From positions 1,860,001-1,924,000 of the forward strand of contig NZ_NEVS01000004.1 of assembly GCF_002261215.1 (NCBI RefSeq): DNA of 64,000 bases. The letters are read 5' to 3'. Of the stretch, positions 36,380 to 46,300 are shown piece after piece. The position numbers and the translations under genes were made by a program. The notes under the pieces are model-generated. The model had not been told where the DNA came from and did no database searches. It saw only the letters and a program-made list of their open reading frames with translations. Source of the stretch: Bordetella genomosp. 11 (GTDB taxonomy: Bacteria > Pseudomonadota > Gammaproteobacteria > Burkholderiales > Burkholderiaceae_B). Within the stretch, counting starts at the first letter, position 1. Each line of letters begins with the position of its first letter.

Positions 36380-37531
36380 TCAAAGCGCCTGGCGGTACAA
36401 AGCCGCGGCATCGTCACGGGACAGCTCGCGGGGATTGTTCACCAGCAGGCGCGTCTGCCGCATGGCATCGTCCGCAAGCAGGTCGATGTCCTTGGCGGCG
36501 ATCCCCACGTCCGCCAGCCGCGCCGGCAGGCCGAGGGCGGCGGGCAGCGCCTCCAGGGTGTCGATGAACGCCGCCGCGCGTGCCTCCGGCGACCCGCCGG
36601 CATGCGGCACCACTTGCTGGGCGAGTTCCGCGTACAGCGGCAGGGCTACCGGCAGGTTGAAACGCAGCACCGGCCCCAGTACCAGGGAATTCGACAAACC
36701 GTGCGGTACGTGGAACCTCGCGCCCACCGGATAGGCAAGCGCATGGACGGCCGCCACGGGCGCATTCGCGAACGCCATGCCGGCCATGCAGGCACCCACC
36801 AGCATGGCTTGCCGCGCCTCGCGGTCCGACGGCATTTCGCAGGCGCGGCGGATGTTCGCCGCCAGGAGCCGCAGCGCCTCACGGGCCAGGCTGTCCGATA
36901 ACGGATTCTTCAGGCGCTTGCTGGTATAGGCCTCGATGGCGTGCACCATCGCGTCGATGCCGGTGGCGGCGGTGACGTGCGCCGGCAGGCCCAGCGTCAG
37001 GTCGGCGTCCAGCAAGGCCACGTCGGGCAGCAGCACGGGTGAAACCACGCCCTGCTTCATGTTTTCACCCGTCGTGACGATGGCGATAGGGGTTACCTCG
37101 GATCCCGTCCCGGCGGTCGTGGGGATCAGCACCAGCGGCAAGCGCGCGCCGCGCACTTTGTCCACGCCATAGATATCTTCCAGGCGGGTATCGCCCGCCG
37201 CCAGCAAAGCGGCCAGCTTGGCCGCGTCCAGCGAACTGCCGCCGCCGAACCCGACCACGCACCCGGCACCGCTGGCACGCGCCTGTTCGGCCGCGCGCAA
37301 CACGACCTCGACGGGAGGCTCGGGTTCGACGTCCGCGAAGCACGATACCGCCAGGCCGGCGTCACGCAATGCCGCCAGTACGGGTTCGACCAGCCCCGCC
37401 CGCGCCACCCCCGGGTCGGTGACGACCAGCACGTGGCGCGCGCCCAACCGCCTGACGTGATCGGCCAGCTGGCCGACCGCGCCCGGCGCCACGATGACGG
37501 ATTTCGCGGCGTGAAAAGCAAAGGTTTGCAT
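36380..37531 (-). CDS. Iron-containing (type III) alcohol dehydrogenase
   Basis: This 383-residue NAD(P)-dependent dehydrogenase has GGGSSLDAAKL (nucleotide binding), IPTTAGTGSEVTP, and the metal histidines in HAIEAYTS, AVHALAYPVG and VPHGLSNS. Family members oxidise alcohols or reduce aldehydes and maleylacetate. AGGAG precedes ATG 37531. It is divergent from the aconitase X pair across 157 bp that hold three copies of a 12-mer. The substrate cannot be assigned. Confidence 0.88.
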   Translation of the reverse strand: MQTFAFHAAKSVIVAPGAVGQLADHVRRLGARHVLVVTDPGVARAGLVEPVLAALRDAGLAVSCFADVEPEPPVEVVLRAAEQARASGAGCVVGFGGGSSLDAAKLAALLAAGDTRLEDIYGVDKVRGARLPLVLIPTTAGTGSEVTPIAIVTTGENMKQGVVSPVLLPDVALLDADLTLGLPAHVTAATGIDAMVHAIEAYTSKRLKNPLSDSLAREALRLLAANIRRACEMPSDREARQAMLVGACMAGMAFANAPVAAVHALAYPVGARFHVPHGLSNSLVLGPVLRFNLPVALPLYAELAQQVVPHAGGSPEARAAAFIDTLEALPAALGLPARLADVGIAAKDIDLLADDAMRQTRLLVNNPRELSRDDAAALYRQAL

Positions 37532-37550
37532 AAGGGTGTCTCCTGGAGCG

Positions 37551-37588
37551 TCGTACATCATGTCGTGCATCACGTGTCGTGCATCACG
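37551..37588. repeat. Three 12-mers TCGTRCATCAYG in a divergent promoter region
   Basis: TCGTACATCATG (37551-37562), TCGTGCATCACG (37563-37574) and TCGTGCATCACG (37577-37588) lie between the alcohol dehydrogenase and aconitase X genes. Two are back to back and the third follows after 2 bp. They are 20 bp upstream of the dehydrogenase start and could be iterated operators or slippage products. Confidence 0.75.
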
Positions 37589-37688
37589 TTACGCGCGGCT
37601 TCGCCGGCGGGCAAGCGCGGAAGATAGGGATGGAAAACCGGGGTCCGCACTACAATTCCGTTTTTCGCCGCCGCAAGGAAGCTCCTCC

Positions 37689-38945
37689 GTGATCGCGCTT
37701 TCCGACTACGACCAGGCCCTGCTCCGGGGTGAACGCGGCGAGGCCGCCGCCCTGGCCATGCGGGTGCTGGTGCGTTCCGCCGCCGTCATGGGCGCGGACA
37801 GCCTTATCGATATCGAAAGCGCCCATATCGACGGTTGCCTGTACCACGGCCAGGCCAGCCTGGATTTCGTCGAAAGGCTGGTGCGCGGCGGCGGCAAAGT
37901 CGTGGTCCCGACCACGCTGAACGTCGGCTCCATGGACCTCATCCATCCGGAGCTGTTCCGCGGCGGCGACGCGCTGCGCAGCGCCGGCACGCGCCTGATG
38001 CAGGCCCACATCGAGCTGGGCTGCGAATCCAGCTTTACCTGCGCGCCTTATCAGCTCAAGCGGCGGCCCCACCTGGGCCAGCAGATCGCCTGGGCCGAAT
38101 CCAACGCCATCGTCTTCGCCAATTCCGTGCTGGGCGCGCGCACCAACCGCTACGGCGACTTCATGGACCTGTGCGCGGCGCTGACCGGCCGCGCGCCGCG
38201 CTGCGGCCTGCATCTGACGGAAAACCGCCATGCCGGCATCGTCTTCGCGCTGGACGACGCCTTTCCCCGCGACCCTGCCGGGCGCGATATCTGGTATGCG
38301 GCGCTGGGCCTGCTCGTCGGGGATCGCGCCGGCGGCGCGATCCCGGCCATCACCGGCATGCCGCGGGATACGACGGAAGACGAACTCAAGGCACTGGGCG
38401 CCGCCGCGGCATCCAGCGGCGCCATCGCCCTGTTCCATGCGGTGGGCGTCACGCCGGAAGCGCCCACCCTGGAAGCCGCGCTGGCCGGCCATCCTGCGCC
38501 GCGTACCATCCCTGTCGGCATGGCCGACTTGCGCGCCGTGCGCGCGACATTGAACCAGGCGGCGCCCGGCGCGGCGCTGGCCGCCGTCAGCGTCGGTACC
38601 CCGCATTTCTCGCTGGCCGAATGCGCCGCGCTGGAAAGCCTGCTGGGTGGAGGGCAGCATCGCTTCGCCGTGGACTTCTACGTCAATACCAGCCGCTATA
38701 TCCTTTGGGAACTGGAGGCGACGGGACAGGCCGAACGGCTGCGCGCGGCCGGCGTGCAGTTCGTGACGGACACCTGCACCTACATCACGCCCATCATGCG
38801 GCAAACGCAAGGCCTGGTGATGACCAATTCCGGCAAATGGGCGCACTATGCGCCCGCCAATATCGGCGTACAGGTCGCCTACGGCAGCCTGCGCGAATGC
38901 GTGCGGTCGGCCATGCAAGGGAAGGTGTGCTTTGACGAAGCCTGA
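37689..38945 (+). CDS. Aconitase X catalytic (large) subunit
   Basis: This 418-residue protein belongs to aconitase X (former DUF521). It has SAHIDGCLYHGQASLDFVERL, VPTTLNVGSMDLIHP, AWAESNAIVFANSVLGARTNR and VTDTCTYITPIM, with cysteines fitting the family's metal or Fe-S site. Bacterial members are cis-3-hydroxy-L-proline dehydratases; archaeal ones act on mevalonate 5-phosphate. GTG 37689 is used because AAGGAAG lies before it and family N-termini start at LSDYDQALLRGERG. The gene overlaps the small-subunit gene by 14 bp. Confidence 0.85.
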   Translation: MIALSDYDQALLRGERGEAAALAMRVLVRSAAVMGADSLIDIESAHIDGCLYHGQASLDFVERLVRGGGKVVVPTTLNVGSMDLIHPELFRGGDALRSAGTRLMQAHIELGCESSFTCAPYQLKRRPHLGQQIAWAESNAIVFANSVLGARTNRYGDFMDLCAALTGRAPRCGLHLTENRHAGIVFALDDAFPRDPAGRDIWYAALGLLVGDRAGGAIPAITGMPRDTTEDELKALGAAAASSGAIALFHAVGVTPEAPTLEAALAGHPAPRTIPVGMADLRAVRATLNQAAPGAALAAVSVGTPHFSLAECAALESLLGGGQHRFAVDFYVNTSRYILWELEATGQAERLRAAGVQFVTDTCTYITPIMRQTQGLVMTNSGKWAHYAPANIGVQVAYGSLRECVRSAMQGKVCFDEA

Positions 38946-39549
38946 TGCATTTCCCGCCCCGCCCCGCGTGGCCGCGTCCGCTGCCGGCGCGCCGGCGGGC
39001 AGCGCCCGGTATCGCGGCGAAACCGTCGTGCCGGGCAGCGCCCGGTATCGCGGCGAAACCGTCGTGCCGGGCAGCGCCCGGTATCGCGGCGAAACCGTCG
39101 TGCCGGGCAGCGCCCGGTATCGCGGCGAAACCGTCGTGCCGGGCAGCGGCTCGGGCGGCCTGCTCGTGCTGGAGGAAGCGCTTAGTTTCTGGGGCGGCTA
39201 CGACGCCCAGGGCGGCACGATCGTCGAGCAACGGCACCCGCAGTTCGGCACGGCGCTGAAGGGCAGATTCCTGCTGATGGCGCGCGCCAAGGGATCCAGC
39301 TCCAGCAGCAGCGTGCTGGCGGAAGCCATACGCAACGGCACCGGCCCCGCCGCCATCGTCATGCAGGATCGCGACCTGATCGTGGCCTTGGGCTGCATCG
39401 TGGCGTCCGAACTGTACGGCATCGACATACCGATCGCCGTGGTCGACACCCACACCTGGCAGGCGCTGGCCGCGCTGCCGGCCGGCGCGCCGCTGCGGCT
39501 GGATGCCGGCGACGCGCGCTGCGAGATTACTGGAACGCCGTTTCCATGA
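38932..39549 (+). CDS. Aconitase X swivel (small) subunit with repeat expansion
   Basis: This 205-residue partner (former DUF126) closes the active site of aconitase X. Conserved parts are LLVLEEALSFWGGYDAQGG, GRFLLMARAKGSSSSSSVLAE and AAIVMQDRDLIVALGCIVASELYGIDIPIAVV. The start is probably TTG 38932, inside the large-subunit gene, with AAGG about 7 bp upstream. Residues 23-70 consist of four perfect GSARYRGETVVP repeats; the family normally has one such strand, so about 36-48 residues are extra. The frame is kept, so the protein may still fold. It overlaps amn by 23 bp tail to tail. Confidence 0.82.
   Translation: MTKPDAFPAPPRVAASAAGAPAGSARYRGETVVPGSARYRGETVVPGSARYRGETVVPGSARYRGETVVPGSGSGGLLVLEEALSFWGGYDAQGGTIVEQRHPQFGTALKGRFLLMARAKGSSSSSSVLAEAIRNGTGPAAIVMQDRDLIVALGCIVASELYGIDIPIAVVDTHTWQALAALPAGAPLRLDAGDARCEITGTPFP
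38998..39141 (+). repeat. Four perfect 36-bp tandem repeats (VNTR) in the aconitase X small subunit
   Basis: Units begin at 38998, 39034, 39070 and 39106, each encoding GSARYRGETVVP, and a partial fifth (GGCAGC) follows at 39142. No difference between copies was seen, so expansion is recent or homogenised. The 36-bp length keeps the frame. Confidence 0.95.
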
Positions 39550-41020
39550 AGCTGCGCAGCTTGCGCGAATGCAGGCGCTCGGGCGGCATTTCACGCAGCC
39601 GTTCCAGCGCGCGGATGCCGATTTCCAGGTGCTGCCCTACCTGGCGACGGTAAAAGGCCGTGGCCATGCCGGGCAGTTTCAATTCGCCGTGCAGCGGCTT
39701 GTCCGACACGCATAGCAAGGTGCCGTACGGCACGCGAAAGCGAAAACCGTTGGCCGCGATGGTGGCCGATTCCATGTCCAGGGCGATGGCGCGCGACTGC
39801 GCGAATCGCTGGACCGGTTCGGATTGGTCGCGCAGTTCCCAGTTGCGGTTATCGATGGTGGCCACCGTGCCGGTGCGCATGATGCGCTTGAGCTCCCACC
39901 CCGACAGGCCGGCGACTTCCTCCACGGCCTGTTCCAGCGCCACCTGCACTTCGGCCAGCGGCGGCACCGGTACCCAGGTCGGCAGGTCCGCATCCAGCAC
40001 GTGGTCGTCGCGCACATAGCCATGCGCCAGCACATAGTCGCCCAGGCGCTGCGAGGTACGCAGGCCCGCGCAATGCCCCAGCATCAGCCACGCGTGCGGG
40101 CGCAGCACCGCAATGTGGTCGGTAATCGTCTTGGCATTGGACGGCCCCACCCCGATATTGACCAGGGTGATGCCGGAATGGCCGGCGCGCGTCAGATGGT
40201 AGGCCGGCATCTGGGGCAAGCGGCCCGGCGTGGGCTCCGCCACCACGGGTTCGCCCCGCCGCGTGATCCGGTTGCCGGGCTCGATCAGCGCATCGTAGTC
40301 GCCTTCGCCCGCGGCCAGCATCGCCCGCGCGCGCGCGCAGAATTCGTCGACGTAGAACTGGTAGTTGGTGAACAGCACGAAATTCTGGAAGTGCGCCGGC
40401 GCGGTGGCGGTGTAGTGCTGCAGCCGATGCAGCGAGTAATCCACGCGCGGTGCCGTGAAAGGCCCCAGCGGGCGCGGCTCGTTGTCGCGGCCATGCCAGG
40501 TGCCGTTGACGATGGCGTCGTCGGTGATTGCCAGGTCCGGCACATCGAAGGTATCGCGTAGTGGCCGGGCCAGCGCTTCCAGGTGTTCGCCCTCGACGTA
40601 GGCGCCCTCGGGAAAAGCGAAGTGCAGCGGAATGGGTACGTTGGATTCGCCGACTTCGACCGGTACCTTGTGATTCTGCAGCAGGTGGCCGATCTGTTCG
40701 GTCAGGTAGTCCTTGAACAGGCGGGGCTGCGTGATGGTCGTCTGGTAAACGCCGGGTTCGGCCACGTGGCCGTACGACAAACGGGTATCGACCGGGTCGT
40801 AGGTATGGACGGCGATGCGCACGCTGGGATAGCAGGCGCGCACCCGGACGGCCTGCAGCTCGCCGCCGCGCGTCAGGCGCTGCAGGGCCTCGCGCAGGTA
40901 GGCGGTATTGCGTTCATAGATGTCGATCAGGCGCTGGACCGCGGCTTCGGCACTATGGAATGCCTCGTACGGCATGAAATCGGGCCGGACGGTGGGGGAT
41001 ACTGCATCGACACTGCTCAT
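39527..41020 (-). CDS. amn: AMP nucleosidase
   Basis: This 497-residue enzyme hydrolyses AMP to adenine and ribose 5-phosphate. It has the AMN N-terminal domain (about residues 1-180, with YDPVDTRLSYGHVAEPGVYQTT split around the start of the domain) and a C-terminal nucleoside phosphorylase domain with VNIGVGPSNAKTITDHIAVLRP, LGHCAGLR and ALDMESATIAANGFRFRVPYG. ATG 41020 follows AGGAG. Length matches E. coli Amn (484). It is a stand-alone gene. Confidence 0.93.
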   Translation of the reverse strand: MSSVDAVSPTVRPDFMPYEAFHSAEAAVQRLIDIYERNTAYLREALQRLTRGGELQAVRVRACYPSVRIAVHTYDPVDTRLSYGHVAEPGVYQTTITQPRLFKDYLTEQIGHLLQNHKVPVEVGESNVPIPLHFAFPEGAYVEGEHLEALARPLRDTFDVPDLAITDDAIVNGTWHGRDNEPRPLGPFTAPRVDYSLHRLQHYTATAPAHFQNFVLFTNYQFYVDEFCARARAMLAAGEGDYDALIEPGNRITRRGEPVVAEPTPGRLPQMPAYHLTRAGHSGITLVNIGVGPSNAKTITDHIAVLRPHAWLMLGHCAGLRTSQRLGDYVLAHGYVRDDHVLDADLPTWVPVPPLAEVQVALEQAVEEVAGLSGWELKRIMRTGTVATIDNRNWELRDQSEPVQRFAQSRAIALDMESATIAANGFRFRVPYGTLLCVSDKPLHGELKLPGMATAFYRRQVGQHLEIGIRALERLREMPPERLHSRKLRSFMETAFQ

Positions 41021-41121
41021 GGGTGAATCTCCTGTGGGCCGCCCCCCGGCAAGGGCGGCCGGCCGACAGAGCCGGCGCGGCAGCCGGGGCCGTCCGGGCG
41101 CCCCTCGCCGCACGGTTGCCT

Positions 41122-41157
41122 TGGGGTGCCCCAGGGTGGCCCAGAGTGCCCCAGGGT
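41122..41157. repeat. Repeat/palindrome between amn and the binding-protein gene
   Basis: GTGCCCCAGGGT occurs at 41126-41137 and 41146-41157 (20-bp period). TGGGGTGCCCCA (41122-41133) is a perfect palindrome. The element follows the 3' end of the minus-strand gene at 41171 and could act as a stem-loop terminator, though no T-run follows. Confidence 0.5.
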
Positions 41158-41170
41158 ACCTTGGCCCGCC

Positions 41171-42292
41171 TTAGGGCGCCGGCGTATGCGAACCGTCCTT
41201 GTGCCACTCGTAGACCTTGAAGGCGAAACTGTTCAGGTCCCCCTGCGAGTTCCAGGATACCGTGCCGATGGGCGATTCGATGCTGCTTTTGTGCAGCCAG
41301 GCCGCCACCTTCGCCGGATCCGTCGAACCCGCGCCCTTGATACCGTCGACGATGGCCATCGTCGCCGTATAGGCCGTCAGCTGGAAGGCGCCGGACGCAT
41401 TGCGCTGCTTGTCCTTGAAGGCCTGCACCAGCTTCGCGTTGCGCGGGTCCTGGGAGAAGTCCGCCGGCAGGGTCAGCAGCATGCCTTCCACGGCCGGGCC
41501 GGCGATGGCGTTGATATCCGGATTGCCGGTGCCTTCCGGCCCCATGAAGCGCACCTTCAGGCCCTGTTCCGACGCCTGGCGCATCAGCAGGCCCATTTCG
41601 GGGTGATAGCCGCCGTAGTAGACGAAGTCGACGTTCTGGCTCTTGAGCTTGGTGATGACGGCGGAATAGTCGCTGTCGCCGGCATTGATGCCCTCGAATA
41701 CCGGGACTGCGATTCCGGCCTTTTCCAGCTGGCTCTTGACCGAGGTGGCGATGCCCTGGCCATACGACTGCTTGTCGTGCAGTATCGCGACCTTCTTGGG
41801 CTTGACCTTCTCGATGATGTAGGCTGCCGCCGCCGGACCTTGCTGGTCGTCGCGGCCGATGGTGCGGAAAATGAAGTTGTACTTCTTGCCGTCGGTCAGG
41901 GCCGGGGCGGTCGCCGACGGCGTGATCATCACCACGCCTTCCTGATCGTAGATCGGCGCGGCGGCGATCGTCGCGCCGGAGCAGACCCCGCCCACGACGA
42001 AGCTGATCTTCTCGTTCACCACCCGGTTGGCCGCCGTCGGGCCCTGCTTGGGCTCGCAGCCATCGTCGATGATCACGGTCTCGAGCTTGTGGCCGTTGAC
42101 GCCCCCCTGGGCATTGACCTGCTCGATGGCGGTAGCGACGCCTTCGCGGACCATGTCGCCGTACTGCGTGACGGGACCGGTGGTCGGGCCGACCACGGCG
42201 ATCTTGATCGCCTGGGCCTGAGCCGGCGCGGCCAGCATGCCGGCCGTCAGGGCAAGCGCGGCCATGGCCGCCAAACGATGGTGCTTTGTCAT
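41171..42292 (-). CDS. Branched-chain amino acid ABC transporter binding protein (LivJ/K-like)
   Basis: This 373-residue periplasmic protein has a signal peptide (KHHRLAAMAALALTAGMLAAPAQA) and the type I fold signature IKIAVVGPTTGPVTQYGDMVREGVATAIEQVNAQGG split over the N-terminal lobe. GGVCSGATIAAAPIY lines the ligand site. Two ATGs (42298 and 42292) compete; GGAG is 6 bp before 42292, so this is chosen. No permease or ATPase is adjacent, so it either works with a system elsewhere or is regulated separately. Confidence 0.88.
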   Translation of the reverse strand: MTKHHRLAAMAALALTAGMLAAPAQAQAIKIAVVGPTTGPVTQYGDMVREGVATAIEQVNAQGGVNGHKLETVIIDDGCEPKQGPTAANRVVNEKISFVVGGVCSGATIAAAPIYDQEGVVMITPSATAPALTDGKKYNFIFRTIGRDDQQGPAAAAYIIEKVKPKKVAILHDKQSYGQGIATSVKSQLEKAGIAVPVFEGINAGDSDYSAVITKLKSQNVDFVYYGGYHPEMGLLMRQASEQGLKVRFMGPEGTGNPDINAIAGPAVEGMLLTLPADFSQDPRNAKLVQAFKDKQRNASGAFQLTAYTATMAIVDGIKGAGSTDPAKVAAWLHKSSIESPIGTVSWNSQGDLNSFAFKVYEWHKDGSHTPAP

Positions 42293-42482
42293 TTTCATCT
42301 CCTGTTGCGCTCCGTGCCAAATGGCGGACTCGTGGTCCTCCAGGGCGTTTCCGCCGGCCACAGGCCGCCGGAAGGGACCAAAGGATACCGTAAAGCGGGA
42401 CCCATTCACGCCGTCTCCGGGACACCCCGCAAATATCGGCCAGGTCCTTTTAAAAGATGCAATGGTCCGTTTCAACGCCCTA

Positions 42483-42530
42483 TTTATATAACGGAAGGCA
42501 TATAAACAAACGCAAATTAAGTTGTTTGCG
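42483..42530. promoter_or_regulatory. A/T-rich divergent regulatory region with two inverted repeats
   Basis: TTTATAT (42483-42489) pairs with ATATAAA (42500-42506), and CGCAAA (42511-42516) with TTTGCG (42525-42530). They lie in an A/T-rich island between the minus-strand binding-protein gene and the plus-strand hydrolase gene. Promoters for one or both genes are likely here. Confidence 0.45.
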
Positions 42531-42559
42531 CAATGAAGCGGCGGCGGCATTATCGCGGC

Positions 42560-43153
42560 ATGCGATTTCAACCGATCATCGTCCCGGGTTGGATGGATTC
42601 CGGCCCCGATCACTGGCAAACGCTCTGGGAGCGCAGCCTGCCCCATGCCGTGCGGGTGTGCCAGCGGGATTGGCACAACCCGGATCCGCGCGAATGGGTC
42701 GCCGCCGTGGCCGCGCGCGTGGAGGCGGCGCCCTGGCCGGCCTTGTTGATTGCCCACAGCCTGGGCTGCATCGCGACGACCGCCCTGCCCGCCGCGCTGC
42801 ACGGCCGGATCGGCGCGGCGCTGCTGGTGGCACCGGCGGACGTCGAGCGGCCGGGCGCGCCGCCCTGCCTGGCATCGTTCGCGCCCATTGCGACGCAGGC
42901 GCTGTCTTTCCAGAGCGTGGTGGTCGCCAGCGACGACGATCCCTATTGCGCCCTGCCCCGCGCCCGCGAATTCGCGCAGCATTGGGGCAGCCGTCTCGTG
43001 GTGCTCTCCGGCGCCGGGCACATCAATGCGGCGGCCGGCTTCGGCAACTGGCCGGACGGCCTGAAAATACTGCATGCCCTGCGTCGCCGCGCAGCCTGGC
43101 GCGTCACCGCGCCGGTGCGCCGCATTCCTCCGCTGGCGCGGGCGCGCGCCTGA
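42560..43153 (+). CDS. RBBP9/YdeN-family serine hydrolase
   Basis: This 197-residue alpha/beta hydrolase opens with the family pattern PIIVPGWMDSGPDHWQTLWE. The nucleophile is S67 in AHSLGC, the acid lies in SDDDPYC and the His in GAGHINAAAGFG. ATG 42560 fits family length; ATG 42533 would add nine basic residues, and neither has a clear SD. Substrates of this group are unknown. It stands alone. Confidence 0.82.
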   Translation: MRFQPIIVPGWMDSGPDHWQTLWERSLPHAVRVCQRDWHNPDPREWVAAVAARVEAAPWPALLIAHSLGCIATTALPAALHGRIGAALLVAPADVERPGAPPCLASFAPIATQALSFQSVVVASDDDPYCALPRAREFAQHWGSRLVVLSGAGHINAAAGFGNWPDGLKILHALRRRAAWRVTAPVRRIPPLARARA

Positions 43154-43367
43154 TACCGGCGGGCGTCCATCGCCGGACCTCGGAATTATCCCGCCAGGGA
43201 AATTCCGTTCGCCGCCACGCGGCACGGCCGGCGTACGGCACCGGTGCGCTCATCCCTACAAGATGCCGCGGCGAGATGGGTTCATACGGCGCGCCTCCGC
43301 CTATGGAACCGGCATGAAGCCGTGCCTAGACTGGTGGCGCTATCCGCCTGCATCGAAATCAAGCCAT

Positions 43368-46300
43368 ATGCCTCCCATTACCGGAGCCAATCCGGCTCCC
43401 ATCACACTGGTCGCTTCTTCCGACTCCATCCAACCCTCCCATCGCGCAGCCGGAACCGGCTTCAAGGCCATCCAGGGCCTGACCAAGCGAATACGCCCAT
43501 GGCAATCGGCCACGCGCTCCACGGGCCATGCCCCCTTTACCTTGGTGCGCGGCGAATTCGCCACGCGCACGGACCGGGCGGCGCGCTGCCGCGAACGCAT
43601 CGCCGACGTCGGCGCCCTGCTCCACGGCGGCTCGCCGCGCCCCCTGGACACGGACGAGCTCGCGACACTCCAGCGATCGGAAGAGAAACTGCGAGGCCAG
43701 ACACGCATCCACTGCTCGATGCGCGACCTGATGGTCGAGCGCGCCATACGCGCACACCTGCCGCAGGCCGATGCGCGGCAGGCCAGGCGGCGCTACAAGG
43801 GCTTGATCAAGCTGCGGCAGGCCGTGTCGAAAGCCCCGCAGGGTGCGGGCCCGGCGCATGACGCGGTCCGCGCCACGCTGCAGGCCGCGACCGCCCTGGA
43901 AGCCTCGGCCGCGCAGGTCCAGGCCATAGGCGACGCATACCGGTCCGACCCGGGCCGGATCGTTCCGTCCGCACGGTTCGTACAGGACCTGATCGGCCTG
44001 CTGGACGGCATGAACATGCTGCGCGGCCACGACCAGGATCCCGCCGATTTTCTCTATCCGGCAGTGAAGCTGATGCATGAGGCAAACCGCGTCGCGCATC
44101 CGGATGCGGGCCGGGTATTGGGCAATCTGTTGCGCGATCTCGGCGAAGCCGGACGGGACGATCCGGAAGGGCTGCGCGCGCAATTGAAGCGGAATCGCGG
44201 CGCGCTGGACTTGTGGCTGGCGAACAATTCGCCGGATTCCCTGGCCCGCGATCGGGCCGCGGCCCGGCAGGGTCTGGCCGATCAACTGGATGTGCTGCTG
44301 GATGGCCTGGCAGGCGCGGCCCGCAAGGTGTTGCATGAAGAGCTTCGCGGCCAGGTGCCCGGCTGGGCGCGCGAAGCGCAGCGTGGCCTGTTCCGGGAAG
44401 CCGGCATCCTGCATGCCAGCGCACAGCGTTGGCGCGAACGCGAACCGGGACAGAATACCGGTGAGGCGATCCTGCGCGCATCCCCGCCCGATGCCGTGAA
44501 GATGCTGCTGGAACAGGCCGCCAATCAGGCATTGGGCATCGCCGCCAAGCCGGCTGGGAACCTCGGGCCTTTGCTAGGGCAGCTCAAAAGCGGACTGGAC
44601 CAGGTTGCCCAGCATATCCAGCAGGCGCTGGACGAGCGGCAGTTTGCCCTGCACGCACCGGCTGCGGAAATCGCCGCCCTGCGCCAGGCGCTGATGCAGG
44701 CGGTCCTGGAGGAAACCGGCATTCTCGGGGAAATCCACCGATTGAACGCATCCGCCGACGCCGTCAGCACGCCCACGACGCGCAAGTCCGCCACACGCGA
44801 CACCCGGCCGCCGCGCACGCCCTTCACGCTCTCCGGGCCTGTCGACAAACCGCTGAATCCGACAGTCGCCAAGCGCATGAAGAAAGTCGAAGCGGAGGCA
44901 CGGCGCCAGGTCGCCAAGCTGCTGTCGGCCTGCCGGCAGGCTGGCGGCAAGCCTCTGCCGGCTTACAGGCTGCAAGCGCTGAACGACATTCATGCAGCGC
45001 TGTACGCCGTGCACGGCGAATCGGCGCGAACGGTCTGGCAACGCGTGCTGACCGCGGAAGCCAGGCGCTTGAAGGACCACGACCTGTTGGCGCTGAATAC
45101 GGGCGCGCTGCACGCGCATGTTAGCGGCATGGCCTCGCTGGCCGCCAAGGTCGCCGATCCGGCCCACCGCGCCGCCAGCGATAAGCTGCTACGGGACGTC
45201 TGGACCGCCGTCCGCGCGGCATCCGCCAGCCGCGACGCGGGCCCGGTCTTGAAAGCCTGGTGCGCAACGCTGGCGACGCCGCGGGACATGGCCGAGGGCG
45301 CGACGCTTCCCCGCCAGGTCGAGTCCCTGCGCGATCGGATAGGCATGCTTGCCGACGGCACGGTACCGGTGCAGACACTGCTGGACGCCGCCCTGCAAAG
45401 CCTGGATAACGCCGAACTGAAGGCCTTGATCCATGCCCTGGCGACGGTTCCCGCGCTGGCTGCCGTGCCGGCCGCTGCCGGCCCGGCCCCGGCCGGGATC
45501 AGCGGCGTGGCCGCGACGCTGCCGGGCCAGCCGGCCTCCCCCGCCGGCGCCGGAACGCTGACGCTGCGCCAGCGGCTGACGCGCTATCTGCGCGGCGACT
45601 CCGCGCGGATCGATGCGAACACCGTCGTGCCGAGCAGCCGGCGGATCGATACGCGGGCCTTTCTCGATCAGTTGTACGAGGCGGCGAAGGGCCACGCGGA
45701 ACAGCGCATGGAGGCCTTGCGCGACGCGTCGATAACGGCCGTTCGCTCGGCGGTCTTCGAACAGGCGGCCTTCCTTCACACCTTGCTCGACACGCCGCAG
45801 GCGGCCGCGGCCAATGGCCCGTTGCTCGGAACGCTGGAGCGCCTGATCGCCGATGCCGCCAGGCATGGCCGCCTGACCCACGAGTATGGCGAACGGGTGG
45901 CAACGGAAATGATGGGAACGGGATTCCTGCGCACCGTGCATGGCTACGATGTGGCACAGGACGTGACGCGCGCGCTGTCGCGCGACATCGCGGCGCTGCA
46001 CATGCGCCTGCAGGCAAGCATGGACGATATAGGCATCGCGCGCTTCCGCTCCTCCGCGGCCCTCGGGGCATGGCGCGCCGGCGCGGTCGATTACATCCTG
46101 CAGGAGACCGGCATATGGAAGCATCTGGACCAGTTGGCGCATCGCCAGCCGCGTGATGCGGCCACGCAACCCGACTGGGTCGCCGCGCGACCTAGCGATC
46201 CGTTCGACACGCCAAGGCGGGGTGGCACGCGTGCCAGCACGAAGTCAACGCGCTCGGTGGACGAGAACTGCTACAAGTTACCGACATCCCTGCTCGACCG

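Noticed and set aside
38998..39141. CRISPR-like array of 36-bp repeats
   Set aside because: The units are directly adjacent without spacers, in frame, and translate as part of the aconitase X small subunit.
43305..43332. Full hrp/BtrS box as an annotated promoter
   Set aside because: Only the GGAACC half matches; the required CCACNNA -10 is missing, so it is kept as a weak observation only.
43074..43367. N-terminal extension of the large unknown protein back to 43074
   Set aside because: It overlaps the serine hydrolase gene in another frame, is Pro/Arg-rich and lacks an SD; the open frame is explained by GC content.
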